The notes under the pieces were generated by a model that made no database searches, was not told the DNA's origin, and saw nothing but the letters and a program-made list of their open reading frames with translations. DNA of 64,000 nt from Candidatus Kapaibacterium sp. GTDB taxonomy: Bacteria > Bacteroidota > Ignavibacteria > Kapaibacteriales > WFXC01. The first letter of the stretch is position 1. Every line of letters starts with the position of its first letter. A program made the position numbers and the translations under genes. Where the stretch lies: assembly GCA_015490805.1 (NCBI GenBank), contig WFXC01000012.1, positions 1-64,000 on the forward strand, written 5' to 3'. This document shows, one piece after another, positions 1-8,305 of this stretch.

Positions 1-564
1 GAGCTGGAATGGGACGGGCGAGTGCTGGGGTATCGCAGGCTGGAGGCGGTAGAAGGTGAGTGGGAGGTGATAGACGAAGGGATGGGGAAGGTGCAGCTTG
101 TGGGGCAGCGGTCGGGAGGATTTGGCAATGGCGAAGTGGTTCGGCTGTGGTATGGGGTGTATGGTGGAACGGATCGGGAAGCGGTCGAGGTAAAGGTGAG
201 GGATGTAGACGTTGGGGATCGGGCGGTGTGTGTGGAAGCGGGAACGGGAGCGGACACGGTGCGCCTGGGGGAGTACTGTTTGCGGGACGTGCGGGAGATC
301 CGGCTGGGGAAGGAGTACGGATTGGAGGCGAAGCAGGAAGGGGAGGAGGTGATGATACGGTACGGGATTGGGCTCAGTGGAGCGGTAGAGGTGGTGCTGT
401 ATGACGGGTATGGGCGGAAGGAGGTGGTGATAGCGAGAGGGCAGCAGGAAGCGGGGTGGAGAGAAGTGCGGCTTGGGACGGAGGGGTTGAGCAGCGGGTT
501 ACATTTTGTGCGTTTACGGAGCGGGCGATATGAGCAGGTGGTACCGGTGTGGGTGGTGAAGTAG
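1..564 (+). CDS. C-terminal part of a T9SS-type secreted protein (truncated by window edge)
   Basis: The reading frame is open to the left edge, so the start lies outside; 187 residues are visible. The last 70 or so residues have the alternating beta pattern of a type IX secretion type A sorting domain: a strand ending VVLYDGYGRK, a strand with WREVRLGTEGL, the SSGLHFVRLRSG turn and a final strand ending VPVWVVK. This suggests an exported protein anchored or released through T9SS. The rest of the visible part is beta-rich and not recognised. Base use is strikingly asymmetric: in two 60-base stretches I counted (61-120 and 421-480) the coding strand has 32 G against 6 and 7 C, unlike the genes next to it. 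The domain call rests on pattern only; the full protein's role cannot be told. Confidence 0.6.
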   Translation, partial: ELEWDGRVLGYRRLEAVEGEWEVIDEGMGKVQLVGQRSGGFGNGEVVRLWYGVYGGTDREAVEVKVRDVDVGDRAVCVEAGTGADTVRLGEYCLRDVREIRLGKEYGLEAKQEGEEVMIRYGIGLSGAVEVVLYDGYGRKEVVIARGQQEAGWREVRLGTEGLSSGLHFVRLRSGRYEQVVPVWVVK

Positions 565-612
565 GAGAAGGGAAGCAGGTTACAGGCAGAAGCGGCGGTA
601 GCGATTTGAAGC

Positions 613-1587
613 TCAGGAGCCGGATGCTGCAGCAGAAGAGATCGGGATGGACGTTGCAGAGGAAGCGATTTGTTCCAGCGGTGATGGTTCGGCAATGAGC
701 TGGTGGAACGCTTCTTCCAGCGGCGTTGGTTGCCACTGAAGCATACGCTGGAGCTTAGCAGTATTGAGCGATACGTCTCGCACACGGGTTGTATATTCAG
801 GCACTTCTTCCATCGTGGTTTCTACGATGCCGGTGGTGGGAATACCTGCAATGTGGCAGAACCGGCGGACGAAGTCGACCCGGTTGATCCGCTCCGGACC
901 GCCAACGTGAAAGAGTTGACGCCAGTGCTGCGCCTGCCACAGCCGGAGAATGGCATCGGCAACATCGGAAACCAGAACGGGGGAGCGATATTGATCGGTA
1001 AACAACCGCACTGTTTTTCCCTGTCGCAATGCTTCACTGGCAAATCCCGGATAGCCGGGATTCCAGGGCAGTGGATGCCCGAACATCAGGGACGTGCGAA
1101 CGATGATCCACCGGGACAGCAGCACCTGCCGCTGGAAGAGAGATTCCGCCAATAACTTCGTACGTCCGTATTCAATGATTGGCTTTGCCACATCTTCCTC
1201 GACGTAATTGCCTTTTTGCCCGTCGAAGACCAGATCGGTGGAAAGGAAGACCACTGGAATTTCCAGTGCCGTGGCAACACCAATCACGTTACTGGTTCCC
1301 ACCACATTCATTTCCAGCGCCCGCACCGGGTGTTGTTCCGCCTGCAGGGGATTGGAATAGGCAGCCGAATGGATGATGAGATCCGGATGGAAACGTCGAA
1401 CAGCGCTGAACAGTTCCTCCTGATTCAAAATATTTGCCTGCACCACCCACGCTGCTAACGGTGTATGGGCATAGAGCACGGGTTGCCGGGTTCCCAGCGC
1501 AACTTGATAGCCACGCTGCAGGAACACGGCAGCAGCGTGGACTCCGAAAAATCCCGTGCCGCCAGTCAGAAAAATTCGCTGTGCCAT
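613..1587 (-). CDS. NAD(P)-dependent RmlD-like short-chain reductase
   Basis: A 324-residue extended SDR-fold protein. The start at 1587 (MAQRIF) puts the dinucleotide-binding motif TGGTGFFG at residues 8-15; an upstream ATG at 1629 would add 14 unlikely residues. The STDLVFDG stretch (116-123) and catalytic pair Y140-x3-K144 (YGRTK) match the RmlD (dTDP-4-dehydrorhamnose reductase) branch, which reduces 4-keto sugar nucleotides for surface polysaccharide. No other rhamnose genes (rmlA/B/C) are adjacent, so the substrate is not settled; RmlD-like proteins also include non-rhamnose members. It lies about 140 bases downstream of the M20 dipeptidase gene on the same strand and may be co-transcribed with it. 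Confidence 0.8.
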   Translation of the reverse strand: MAQRIFLTGGTGFFGVHAAAVFLQRGYQVALGTRQPVLYAHTPLAAWVVQANILNQEELFSAVRRFHPDLIIHSAAYSNPLQAEQHPVRALEMNVVGTSNVIGVATALEIPVVFLSTDLVFDGQKGNYVEEDVAKPIIEYGRTKLLAESLFQRQVLLSRWIIVRTSLMFGHPLPWNPGYPGFASEALRQGKTVRLFTDQYRSPVLVSDVADAILRLWQAQHWRQLFHVGGPERINRVDFVRRFCHIAGIPTTGIVETTMEEVPEYTTRVRDVSLNTAKLQRMLQWQPTPLEEAFHQLIAEPSPLEQIASSATSIPISSAAASGS

Positions 1588-1724
1588 CCCGTTATGCGAT
1601 CCTGCGCCCCGCAATTGTTGAAACCGCAATTTTTGCCTGAGCCTTTTCTCTCACCCCGATCCCTTCACAATGTTGCACGACGCATCAACGTATGCCGCTA
1701 TTATCGACCGTATGCCCCGGAAAT

Positions 1725-3128
1725 TCAACGGTACTCCTGCGTCGACTGCTGCGCCATCGTCGCTGCCAGCAATTCATAGAACACTGCCACGGTCTCCATT
1801 CCCCGGTAAAAATTGTCCAGGTGAAAATGCTCATTTGGCGAGTGGGCATTTTCCGTTGGCAGTGCAAACCCCATCAAAACCGGCGTTGCCTCCAACTGCT
1901 TCTGGAACAGACTCACGATCGGAATAGAGCCGCCTTCCCGAATCAAGTACGCGGGGGTTTGATAGACCGTCTCCAGCGCTTTTAATGCCACCTGAATCGG
2001 GGGACTTTCGGGATCCACCAGAACGGGATCACCCCCGTAGAGATCCAGTACGTCAACTTCCACCGTTGGCGGCGCCAGTTGCTGCAAATACCGGGTCGTT
2101 TTTTGTGCAATATCTGCCGGGGATTGATCTGGCACCAACCGCATCGAGATTTTCGCTCCAGCCGCTGCCGGGATAATCGTTTTGGCTCCTTTCCCCTGAA
2201 ACCCGCTCCATAGTCCGTTGACATCCAGGGTCGGGCGGGTCCACAACCACTCTACCGGTGAGTACCCTGCTTCTCCATACAGCATTGGAACGGCAATGGA
2301 GTGAGCAAATGCTGCTGGATCAAACGGGATCTGCGCCAGCGCCTGCTGTTCCAGCTCGGAGAGTGGGCGCACATCATCATAAAAACCGGGAATCGTGATC
2401 CGCCCATACCGGTCCTTAAGCTGAGCAATCATCCAGCTCAACACATTCGCCGGATTATCCACGGCACCACCGAAAGAGCCAGAGTGAAGATCGCGCCGCG
2501 GACCGCGAACGTGGAGCTCTACATACGCCAGCCCCCGCAGTCCATAGCAGACTGCCGGCTTCTCCGGTCCCAGCATTGCCGTATCAGAAATCAGCACGAC
2601 ATCCGCATCCAGCATTTGCCGATGCTGCTTGACAAAATCTCCCAGATGCACGCTCCCGATTTCCTCTTCCCCTTCAATCAGCACTTTGACATTCACCGGC
2701 AACCGTCCTTCAACGCGCAGCCATGCTTCCAGCGCTTTCAGTTGCAACCACACCTGCCCTTTATCATCCATTGCGCCACGGGCATAGATGGCACCATCGC
2801 GGATGGTGGGACGAAAAGGCGGCGAATCCCACAGATCCACGGGGTCTACCGGCTGCACATCATAGTGTCCATACACCAACACCGTTGGCGCCTGTGCTCC
2901 CGCTTCCAGCCATTCGCCATAGACCACCGGATGTCCCTCGGTCGGAAATAGCTGCACATTCTGCAATCCAAGCATCTGCAAATGGTCTCGCAACCACGAA
3001 GCGCATAACTGCACATCCTGCTTTCGGGAAGGATCGGTACTGATACTGGGGAACTGCAAAAATGTGATGAGCTCGTCCAGAAACCGCTCCTGATTGGTGC
3101 GAAGAAATGTCCGAACCGCTTCACTCAT
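1725..3128 (-). CDS. M20 family dipeptidase / metallopeptidase
   Basis: A 467-residue cytoplasmic zinc peptidase (no signal peptide). The M20 metal site is visible in order: GHYDVQP (H88, D90), MDDKGQ (D121 bridging), EGEEEIGS (152-159, general base and ligand), SDTAML, and a C-terminal ENAHSPNEH with the last histidine ligand. A lid or dimerisation domain lies between about residues 190 and 350. Members of this branch (PepV/CNDP-like 'dipeptidase') cleave dipeptides with broad specificity. The gene follows the flippase-like membrane protein with a 22-base gap on the same strand. The family call is firm; the exact substrate is not. Confidence 0.9.
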   Translation of the reverse strand: MSEAVRTFLRTNQERFLDELITFLQFPSISTDPSRKQDVQLCASWLRDHLQMLGLQNVQLFPTEGHPVVYGEWLEAGAQAPTVLVYGHYDVQPVDPVDLWDSPPFRPTIRDGAIYARGAMDDKGQVWLQLKALEAWLRVEGRLPVNVKVLIEGEEEIGSVHLGDFVKQHRQMLDADVVLISDTAMLGPEKPAVCYGLRGLAYVELHVRGPRRDLHSGSFGGAVDNPANVLSWMIAQLKDRYGRITIPGFYDDVRPLSELEQQALAQIPFDPAAFAHSIAVPMLYGEAGYSPVEWLWTRPTLDVNGLWSGFQGKGAKTIIPAAAGAKISMRLVPDQSPADIAQKTTRYLQQLAPPTVEVDVLDLYGGDPVLVDPESPPIQVALKALETVYQTPAYLIREGGSIPIVSLFQKQLEATPVLMGFALPTENAHSPNEHFHLDNFYRGMETVAVFYELLAATMAQQSTQEYR

Positions 3129-3150
3129 TCTTCCGCTCCTCTGGCTACTG

Positions 3151-4194
3151 TCACAAACGTTCCGATCTTTGTTTCCATAACGATCCTTTCGCCTGTTCCC
3201 GGAGCAAGAACCCTGTTCCGAGAATCAGGGCAACACCGTACATTCCAACGGCGTGGGCAATCGTTGCGTACGCCAGCGCTGTTTCTGGCGACAGTCCATA
3301 CAACGTATGCAACGTTGCTTTCGTGATGGAATGGTACACACCAATGGCGCCCGGCGTTGGCGCAATAGCAATACCAATGCTGGTCACAAAGCAGAGAAAG
3401 TTTGCATCCACAAAGCTGAGCGGTGACTGGTATTGAAAGTCAAAAGCAAAGAACAGTACGTACAGCGAGAGAATGTAGAGCATCCACATTACGGCTGTCT
3501 GAAGTGTCAGCGCCAGATACTGCCGCGGCGAGCTCAAAATGGAAAATCCCTGTTTAAAGCGATCCAGCACCTGAAGCGCACGATGGTAAAACGTGGATGA
3601 GATACGTTTCAGGGTCACCCGCAACACCCGCTGAATCACCGTGGTCCGCAACAGCAGATACAGGATCACGATAATGCCTGCAAAGGGAATCAGCAATGTA
3701 TTGACAAAGCTGCGGCTGAAGTCCGGAAACAGCAGTTGCAACTCTTTCTGGTAGAACACAAAGACAAAGAAACCCAGGATGAGAATGCTCAAGATGTCAA
3801 TAATGCGCTCTACCACCACGGTTGCCAGGGAGGAGGTCATCGACAACTGTTCATTGCGACTCAGCACGTACGGGCGCAACAATTCGCCGGATCGCGGGAT
3901 CAGCAGATTAAAAAAGTAGCCAACCATTGTTGCTGAAAAAGCATTGACCAGCGAAATGCCCGGCGCAATGGGGGAAAGGATCGTTCGCCACCGCTGCGCT
4001 CGAATGAGATGCGCCACAGCGGTACAGGCGCCGGAGAACACCAGCCATTGCCACCGAACCTGGGTCAGCGTCTGCCAGAACTGCGACCACTCGATTCCCT
4101 GAATGGCGTAGTAGACAGAGCCAACCAGAATAGCGGTTGAAAAAGCATACTTCAACCACCGCTGCACTCTCCGATTCTTTCCCTGCTCTGCCAC
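3151..4194 (-). CDS. LPG synthase TM region / flippase-like (UPF0104) membrane protein
   Basis: A 347-residue integral membrane protein with about eight hydrophobic segments. The conserved loop LIPRSGELLRPYVLSR and the following VVVERIIDIL are typical of the lysylphosphatidylglycerol synthetase transmembrane region family (AglD2/UPF0104). Members without the soluble aminoacyl-transferase domain, as here, are often linked to lipid or glycan flipping, but their substrates are mostly unknown. It is the first gene of a leftward group with the M20 dipeptidase and the RmlD-like reductase. Start chosen at MAEQGKNRR; the basic amino end precedes the first membrane span. Confidence 0.8.
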   Translation of the reverse strand: MAEQGKNRRVQRWLKYAFSTAILVGSVYYAIQGIEWSQFWQTLTQVRWQWLVFSGACTAVAHLIRAQRWRTILSPIAPGISLVNAFSATMVGYFFNLLIPRSGELLRPYVLSRNEQLSMTSSLATVVVERIIDILSILILGFFVFVFYQKELQLLFPDFSRSFVNTLLIPFAGIIVILYLLLRTTVIQRVLRVTLKRISSTFYHRALQVLDRFKQGFSILSSPRQYLALTLQTAVMWMLYILSLYVLFFAFDFQYQSPLSFVDANFLCFVTSIGIAIAPTPGAIGVYHSITKATLHTLYGLSPETALAYATIAHAVGMYGVALILGTGFLLREQAKGSLWKQRSERL

Positions 4195-4515
4195 CAGACA
4201 CCGCGCCCCTATGGAACAACTCTGTTACGCACCGTATCACTGCCAGTCCACGGACCAATGCTCGAGTTGCTTGGTACTGCGATTGGCAAACGCACCACCG
4301 AGTCACCGTCCTTCCACGGAACAATCTTCAAACCACGAGCGCAACCGCTCCCATTCAATGAAGCCCCCGGCATTGTAGCATATTCCAGCGCTGCTGTTAA
4401 ACGCAGGAAATCGCCATCACAGCACTCTTCAGGGGTTCTTGGCTGCTGCGTTCCTCCGGAAACATTGCAGCGCCCCTTTTTCCCCCAATGTATCAGCATA
4501 TTCCTTTCCATCTGT
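4195..4515. other. 321-base gap with protein-like but broken reading frames
   Basis: No intact gene is convincing here. On the minus strand a frame from 4529 overlaps the 3' end of uvrA and reads through without recognisable motifs. Another minus frame carries protein-like stretches (for example FIEWERLRSWFED) that lack a start and are broken by stop codons near 4312 and 4250. This could be the remnant of a small gene disrupted by indels, or chance. No tRNA-like cloverleaf or clear terminator was seen. Confidence 0.3.
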
Positions 4516-7395
4516 TCACGATGAAACAACCGGTTGCGCGGTGGACACTTTCGATCCAGTCCGATGTTGCGACAACAAGGGTGCTAAGAATTTCCCCGTG
4601 ATGGATGCCTCAGTCGCCGCTATCTGCTCCGGAGGTCCAGCGGCAACCACGTGGCCGCCGCGATCGCCCCCTTCCGGACCCAGATCAATGACCCAATCTG
4701 CCACTTTGACAACTTCCAGATTGTGCTCCACCACAACCACGGTATGTCCCTTCCGCACCAGTGCCTGCAAAGCATCCAGCAGTCTGGCGACATCTTCAAA
4801 GTGCAAGCCGGTGGTTGGCTCATCCAGCAGGAACAAAATCTTCTCCGTTGCATTTTTACCAGCCGCCAGATGGGACACCAGCTTCAGCCGCTGTGCCTCA
4901 CCGCCCGACAGAGTGGTCAGCGGCTGTCCCAGGCGCAGATAATCCAGCCCCACTGTCTGCAGCAGTTGCAGGGGGCGGGTAATACGCGGGAAACCGGCAA
5001 AAAACGCCAGTGCTTCTGAAACGGTCATCTGGAGCACATCCACGATGGATTTGCCCCGGTAGCGAACATCCAGCACATCGGAGCGGTAGCGGGTACCGTG
5101 ACAGGCTTCACATTCGATGAGCACATCTGCCAGGAACTGCATTTCTATCCGAATCCATCCTTCCCCCTGACAGGTGGGACAACGCCCGCCGGAGGGGGAG
5201 TTAAAAGAAAACATTTTCGGCTCCCATCCTCGATGCTGTGCTGCTGGCTGGGCAGCAAACAACCGGCGAATTTCATCAAATGCTTTCGTATACGTTGCCG
5301 GAGTTGATCGGGAAGAGCGACTGATAGGAGATTGATCTACCAATTCGACCGCATCGATCCATTGCAATCCTTCGATCGTGTCGAAACATCCCACTTCCGA
5401 AACGGGCAATCCCTTCAGCCGCCGCACACCTTTGTACAGCACATCGTACAGCACCGTACTTTTGCCCGATCCACTAACGCCCGTAATCGCTACCAGGCAG
5501 CCCAGCGGTATGGAAATGTCCTCTCCCTTCAAATTATGCTGCCGCGGTTTTCGCACTATCAACCACTGATCACCGGGAGTGCGGCGCCGCTTCGGTACGG
5601 CAATCTTTTTGCGTCCCGACAAATAGGCAGCTGTCAGTGTATCGCCACGCTCCAGTTCAGCAGGTGGTCCCTGGAAAACAACCGTTCCTCCCCGCTCCCC
5701 CGCTCCAGGTCCCAGCTCGACGATGTGGTCGGCACTCCGAATGACATCCGCATCGTGCTCTACAACAATCACGGTGTTTCCAATCGATCGCAAATGGAAC
5801 AGGACGTTGAGCAGGCGGTGAATGTCGCGCGGATGCAATCCGATGCTGGGTTCATCCAGCACGTAGAGCGTGCCGGTGAGGGTCGAGCTGAGCGCTGTTG
5901 CCAGATTGATCCGCTGCACTTCGCCGCCGGAGAGCGTATGCGCCAGGCGATCCAGGGTGAGGTAGTGCAGTCCAATATCCAGCAGCACCGCCAGCCGCCG
6001 GCGAATTTCCTGCAACACCCGTTCGGCAATCTGCTGCTCTGCAGGGGACAACTCCAGGGTGTCAAAGAAAGCGGCAGCTTCGGCAATGGTCATTCGCACA
6101 ACTTCGACAATGGAGCGTCCGCCAACGAAAACCTGCCGAGCAGAAGTCCGCAACCGTGATCCTCCACACGCCGGGCACCGGGTATAGCCACGGTAGCGAC
6201 TGAGAAAAACCCGCGCCTGAATCTTATGCGCTTTCTGTTCCAGCATCTGGAAAAATCCCCGAATTCCCGGATACTCATCCGCTCCATCCCAGAGAATCCG
6301 GAGTGCCTGCGGATCCAGACTGCGAATGGGCTTGTCCAACGGGATGCCATACCGTTTTGCTACCCGAATCAGCAATGCCTGATATCGGGATCCTTTGGGC
6401 GTCTGAAATGGATGGATCGCTCCTTCCAGCAACGACCGTTCTTTGTTGGGAATCACCAGATTTTCATCGATGCCGATGCTGCGTCCAAATCCCTGGCATT
6501 TTGGGCAGGCACCAACGGGATTGTTGAAGGAAAAAAGCTGTGGACGCGGCTCTTCGTACGGAATGCCGCAATAGGTGCATTCGTACCGACTGGAAAAGAC
6601 CTCCTGCCGCTGCTGCGTCAGATTCCGAACAATGCATTTGCCGTCCCCGTAGCGAAACGCCTGCTCCAGCGCCTCTGCCAGCCGGGAACGCGCCTCTTCC
6701 TCGTTGCGGTACACCAGCCGATCGATGAGCACAAACACCCGTTCACGTGGTGTACGCAGAATCGTCTCACGATCCTCTGCAATCTCGCTATCGAAGATAG
6801 TGGTTTCTTCACCAAGCACAAAGCGGAAGAAACCAGCACTGCGGAGCGACAGCAGTTGCTGCTCCCGATCGCTGTGATCAACCCGTGGCAATGGGATCAA
6901 AATGTACAGCCGATCTCCTCCCTTCAGGGATTCCTCCAACGTTCGCAGCGCAATTTCGGGCGTATCGCGCTGCACCGTACGACCGCACTCTTTACAACGG
7001 GTTTTCCCGATCCGACCGTAAAGCAGTCGCAAATAGTCGTAGATCTCCGTCATTGTCCCCACCGTTGAACGGGGATTTTTCGGCACCCCTTTTTGCTCAA
7101 TCGCAATCGCCGGCGGAATACCGACGATGCGGTCAACGTCCGGCTTCTGCATACGATCCAGAAACTGGCGAGCATAGGCAGAAAGGGATTCCACAAACCG
7201 CCGCTGTCCCTCTGCATAAATGGTGTCGAAAGCCAGGGAAGATTTGCCCGACCCGGAAACACCGCAAATTACTGTCAGTGCACCGCGGGGAATTTCCAGT
7301 GAAAGGTTCTTCAAATTGTGCGTCCTCGCCCCTTTAACGACAATCGCACCACGGCTGAAAATCGTTCGTTTCCTTCGTTGCCCTTTGCCTGCCAA
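4516..7395 (-). CDS. uvrA: UvrABC excinuclease subunit A
   Basis: A 959-residue UvrA, the usual length, which loads UvrB at bulky DNA lesions in nucleotide excision repair. Two ABC-ATPase modules are present: Walker A GVSGSGKSS at residues 45-53 and a second GVSGSGKST in the carboxyl half; two signatures, TLSGGEVQR and TLSGGEAQR; Walker B/D-loop stretches VLDEPSIGLHPRD and LLDEPTTGLHFED. Zinc-finger cysteines are visible as CKEC, CTYC..CPKC and CPTC..CEAC. It is transcribed away from the PAP2-like gene across a 42-base gap, leaving little room for two separate promoters. No uvrB or uvrC is in the window. Confidence 0.97.
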   Translation of the reverse strand: MAGKGQRRKRTIFSRGAIVVKGARTHNLKNLSLEIPRGALTVICGVSGSGKSSLAFDTIYAEGQRRFVESLSAYARQFLDRMQKPDVDRIVGIPPAIAIEQKGVPKNPRSTVGTMTEIYDYLRLLYGRIGKTRCKECGRTVQRDTPEIALRTLEESLKGGDRLYILIPLPRVDHSDREQQLLSLRSAGFFRFVLGEETTIFDSEIAEDRETILRTPRERVFVLIDRLVYRNEEEARSRLAEALEQAFRYGDGKCIVRNLTQQRQEVFSSRYECTYCGIPYEEPRPQLFSFNNPVGACPKCQGFGRSIGIDENLVIPNKERSLLEGAIHPFQTPKGSRYQALLIRVAKRYGIPLDKPIRSLDPQALRILWDGADEYPGIRGFFQMLEQKAHKIQARVFLSRYRGYTRCPACGGSRLRTSARQVFVGGRSIVEVVRMTIAEAAAFFDTLELSPAEQQIAERVLQEIRRRLAVLLDIGLHYLTLDRLAHTLSGGEVQRINLATALSSTLTGTLYVLDEPSIGLHPRDIHRLLNVLFHLRSIGNTVIVVEHDADVIRSADHIVELGPGAGERGGTVVFQGPPAELERGDTLTAAYLSGRKKIAVPKRRRTPGDQWLIVRKPRQHNLKGEDISIPLGCLVAITGVSGSGKSTVLYDVLYKGVRRLKGLPVSEVGCFDTIEGLQWIDAVELVDQSPISRSSRSTPATYTKAFDEIRRLFAAQPAAQHRGWEPKMFSFNSPSGGRCPTCQGEGWIRIEMQFLADVLIECEACHGTRYRSDVLDVRYRGKSIVDVLQMTVSEALAFFAGFPRITRPLQLLQTVGLDYLRLGQPLTTLSGGEAQRLKLVSHLAAGKNATEKILFLLDEPTTGLHFEDVARLLDALQALVRKGHTVVVVEHNLEVVKVADWVIDLGPEGGDRGGHVVAAGPPEQIAATEASITGKFLAPLLSQHRTGSKVSTAQPVVSS

Positions 7396-7437
7396 AGCGG
7401 TTGTCTAAGGATATTGTTCAACAGTCCAAAAGAAGCT

Positions 7438-8097
7438 ATGACGAAAGGATGGGCGCAAACAGTGAAAACGGCGTGGGGAGCGTACTGGCAGGACCGCATT
7501 TTTCGCCGCTCCTTTGCCAGCGCACTCACTGCGAGCATTTTGACCCTCATCGCCTTTTCCCGGCTGCTCCTCTGGATCGAGCAACGACCAGGCATTACTC
7601 TGCCGGATCCACTGCTCCGGTTTTTGCCAGTCGACCTCACCTGGTTGAGCTTTGCGGCGATCTATGGCGGAATCCTCCTTGCCATCTGGAAACTCCTGCC
7701 AGATCCACCCCGGTTTCTGACGGGCATCATCGCCTATACCCTGCTGCTCTGGATCCGCTCCCTCACTCTGTGGTTGACGCCGCTGGATCCACCGCCAGCG
7801 ATGATCCTGCTCCGCGATCCGCTCGTTGAATGGCTCGGCACTGGCGGAACTACCCTGAGCCGGGACCTGTTCTTCTCCGGACACACCGCAGGACTGGTGC
7901 TGCTCACTCTCATTCTTCCTCCTTCCCGGATTCGATGGATGATGGCGGGACTGGCAACCGTCGTTGGGATAGCCGTGATCGCTCAGCACGTGCACTACAG
8001 CATCGACGTTGTAGCTGCTCCCTTCTTCGCCGCCGGTGCTGCTGCACTCGGCAAGCGCCTGGTACGCCACCTCCATATCTCTCGCCAATTGCTGTGA
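7438..8097 (+). CDS. PAP2_C-like (sphingomyelin-synthase-related) membrane phosphatase
   Basis: A 219-residue protein with about six hydrophobic segments. The start ATG at 7438 is chosen over the longer open frame because it lies after the uvrA start and precedes a basic amino end. DLFFSGHTAG (143-152) and HVHYSIDV (184-191) supply the two histidines and the aspartate expected in PAP2 superfamily enzymes, and the DxxFSGHT...HY(S/T)xDV spacing resembles the PAP2_C branch that includes sphingomyelin and ceramide phosphoryl transferases. The likely role is hydrolysis or transfer of lipid-linked phosphate at the inner membrane. The substrate is unknown. Confidence 0.75.
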   Translation: MTKGWAQTVKTAWGAYWQDRIFRRSFASALTASILTLIAFSRLLLWIEQRPGITLPDPLLRFLPVDLTWLSFAAIYGGILLAIWKLLPDPPRFLTGIIAYTLLLWIRSLTLWLTPLDPPPAMILLRDPLVEWLGTGGTTLSRDLFFSGHTAGLVLLTLILPPSRIRWMMAGLATVVGIAVIAQHVHYSIDVVAAPFFAAGAAALGKRLVRHLHISRQLL

Positions 8098-8305
8098 TGG
8101 TTGTGAAAAGCGCAATAGGTGCATTGCAAAGCTCCATTCGTGACATCGCCAGCGAAGCAATGGGCTGACAATGGTCATACCCGGACCGGTGAGATGATGG
8201 CAGCCGGAAGAAGTCGCCGAAAATCTGATTGGGTGTTCTATTTTCGCGTTCTTCGCCCCTGATATTCGTCTGTTGACCACTCTTAGAACGAACTGAGGGA
8301 CACTG

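Noticed and set aside
4209-4529. 106-codon minus-strand frame overlapping the uvrA end
   Set aside because: No domain or signal recognised; composition does not look like a natural protein, and it overlaps the conserved uvrA terminus.
7405-8280. Long minus-strand frame opposite the PAP2-like gene
   Set aside because: Low-complexity, charged and without motifs; the plus-strand frame has clear PAP2 catalytic residues.
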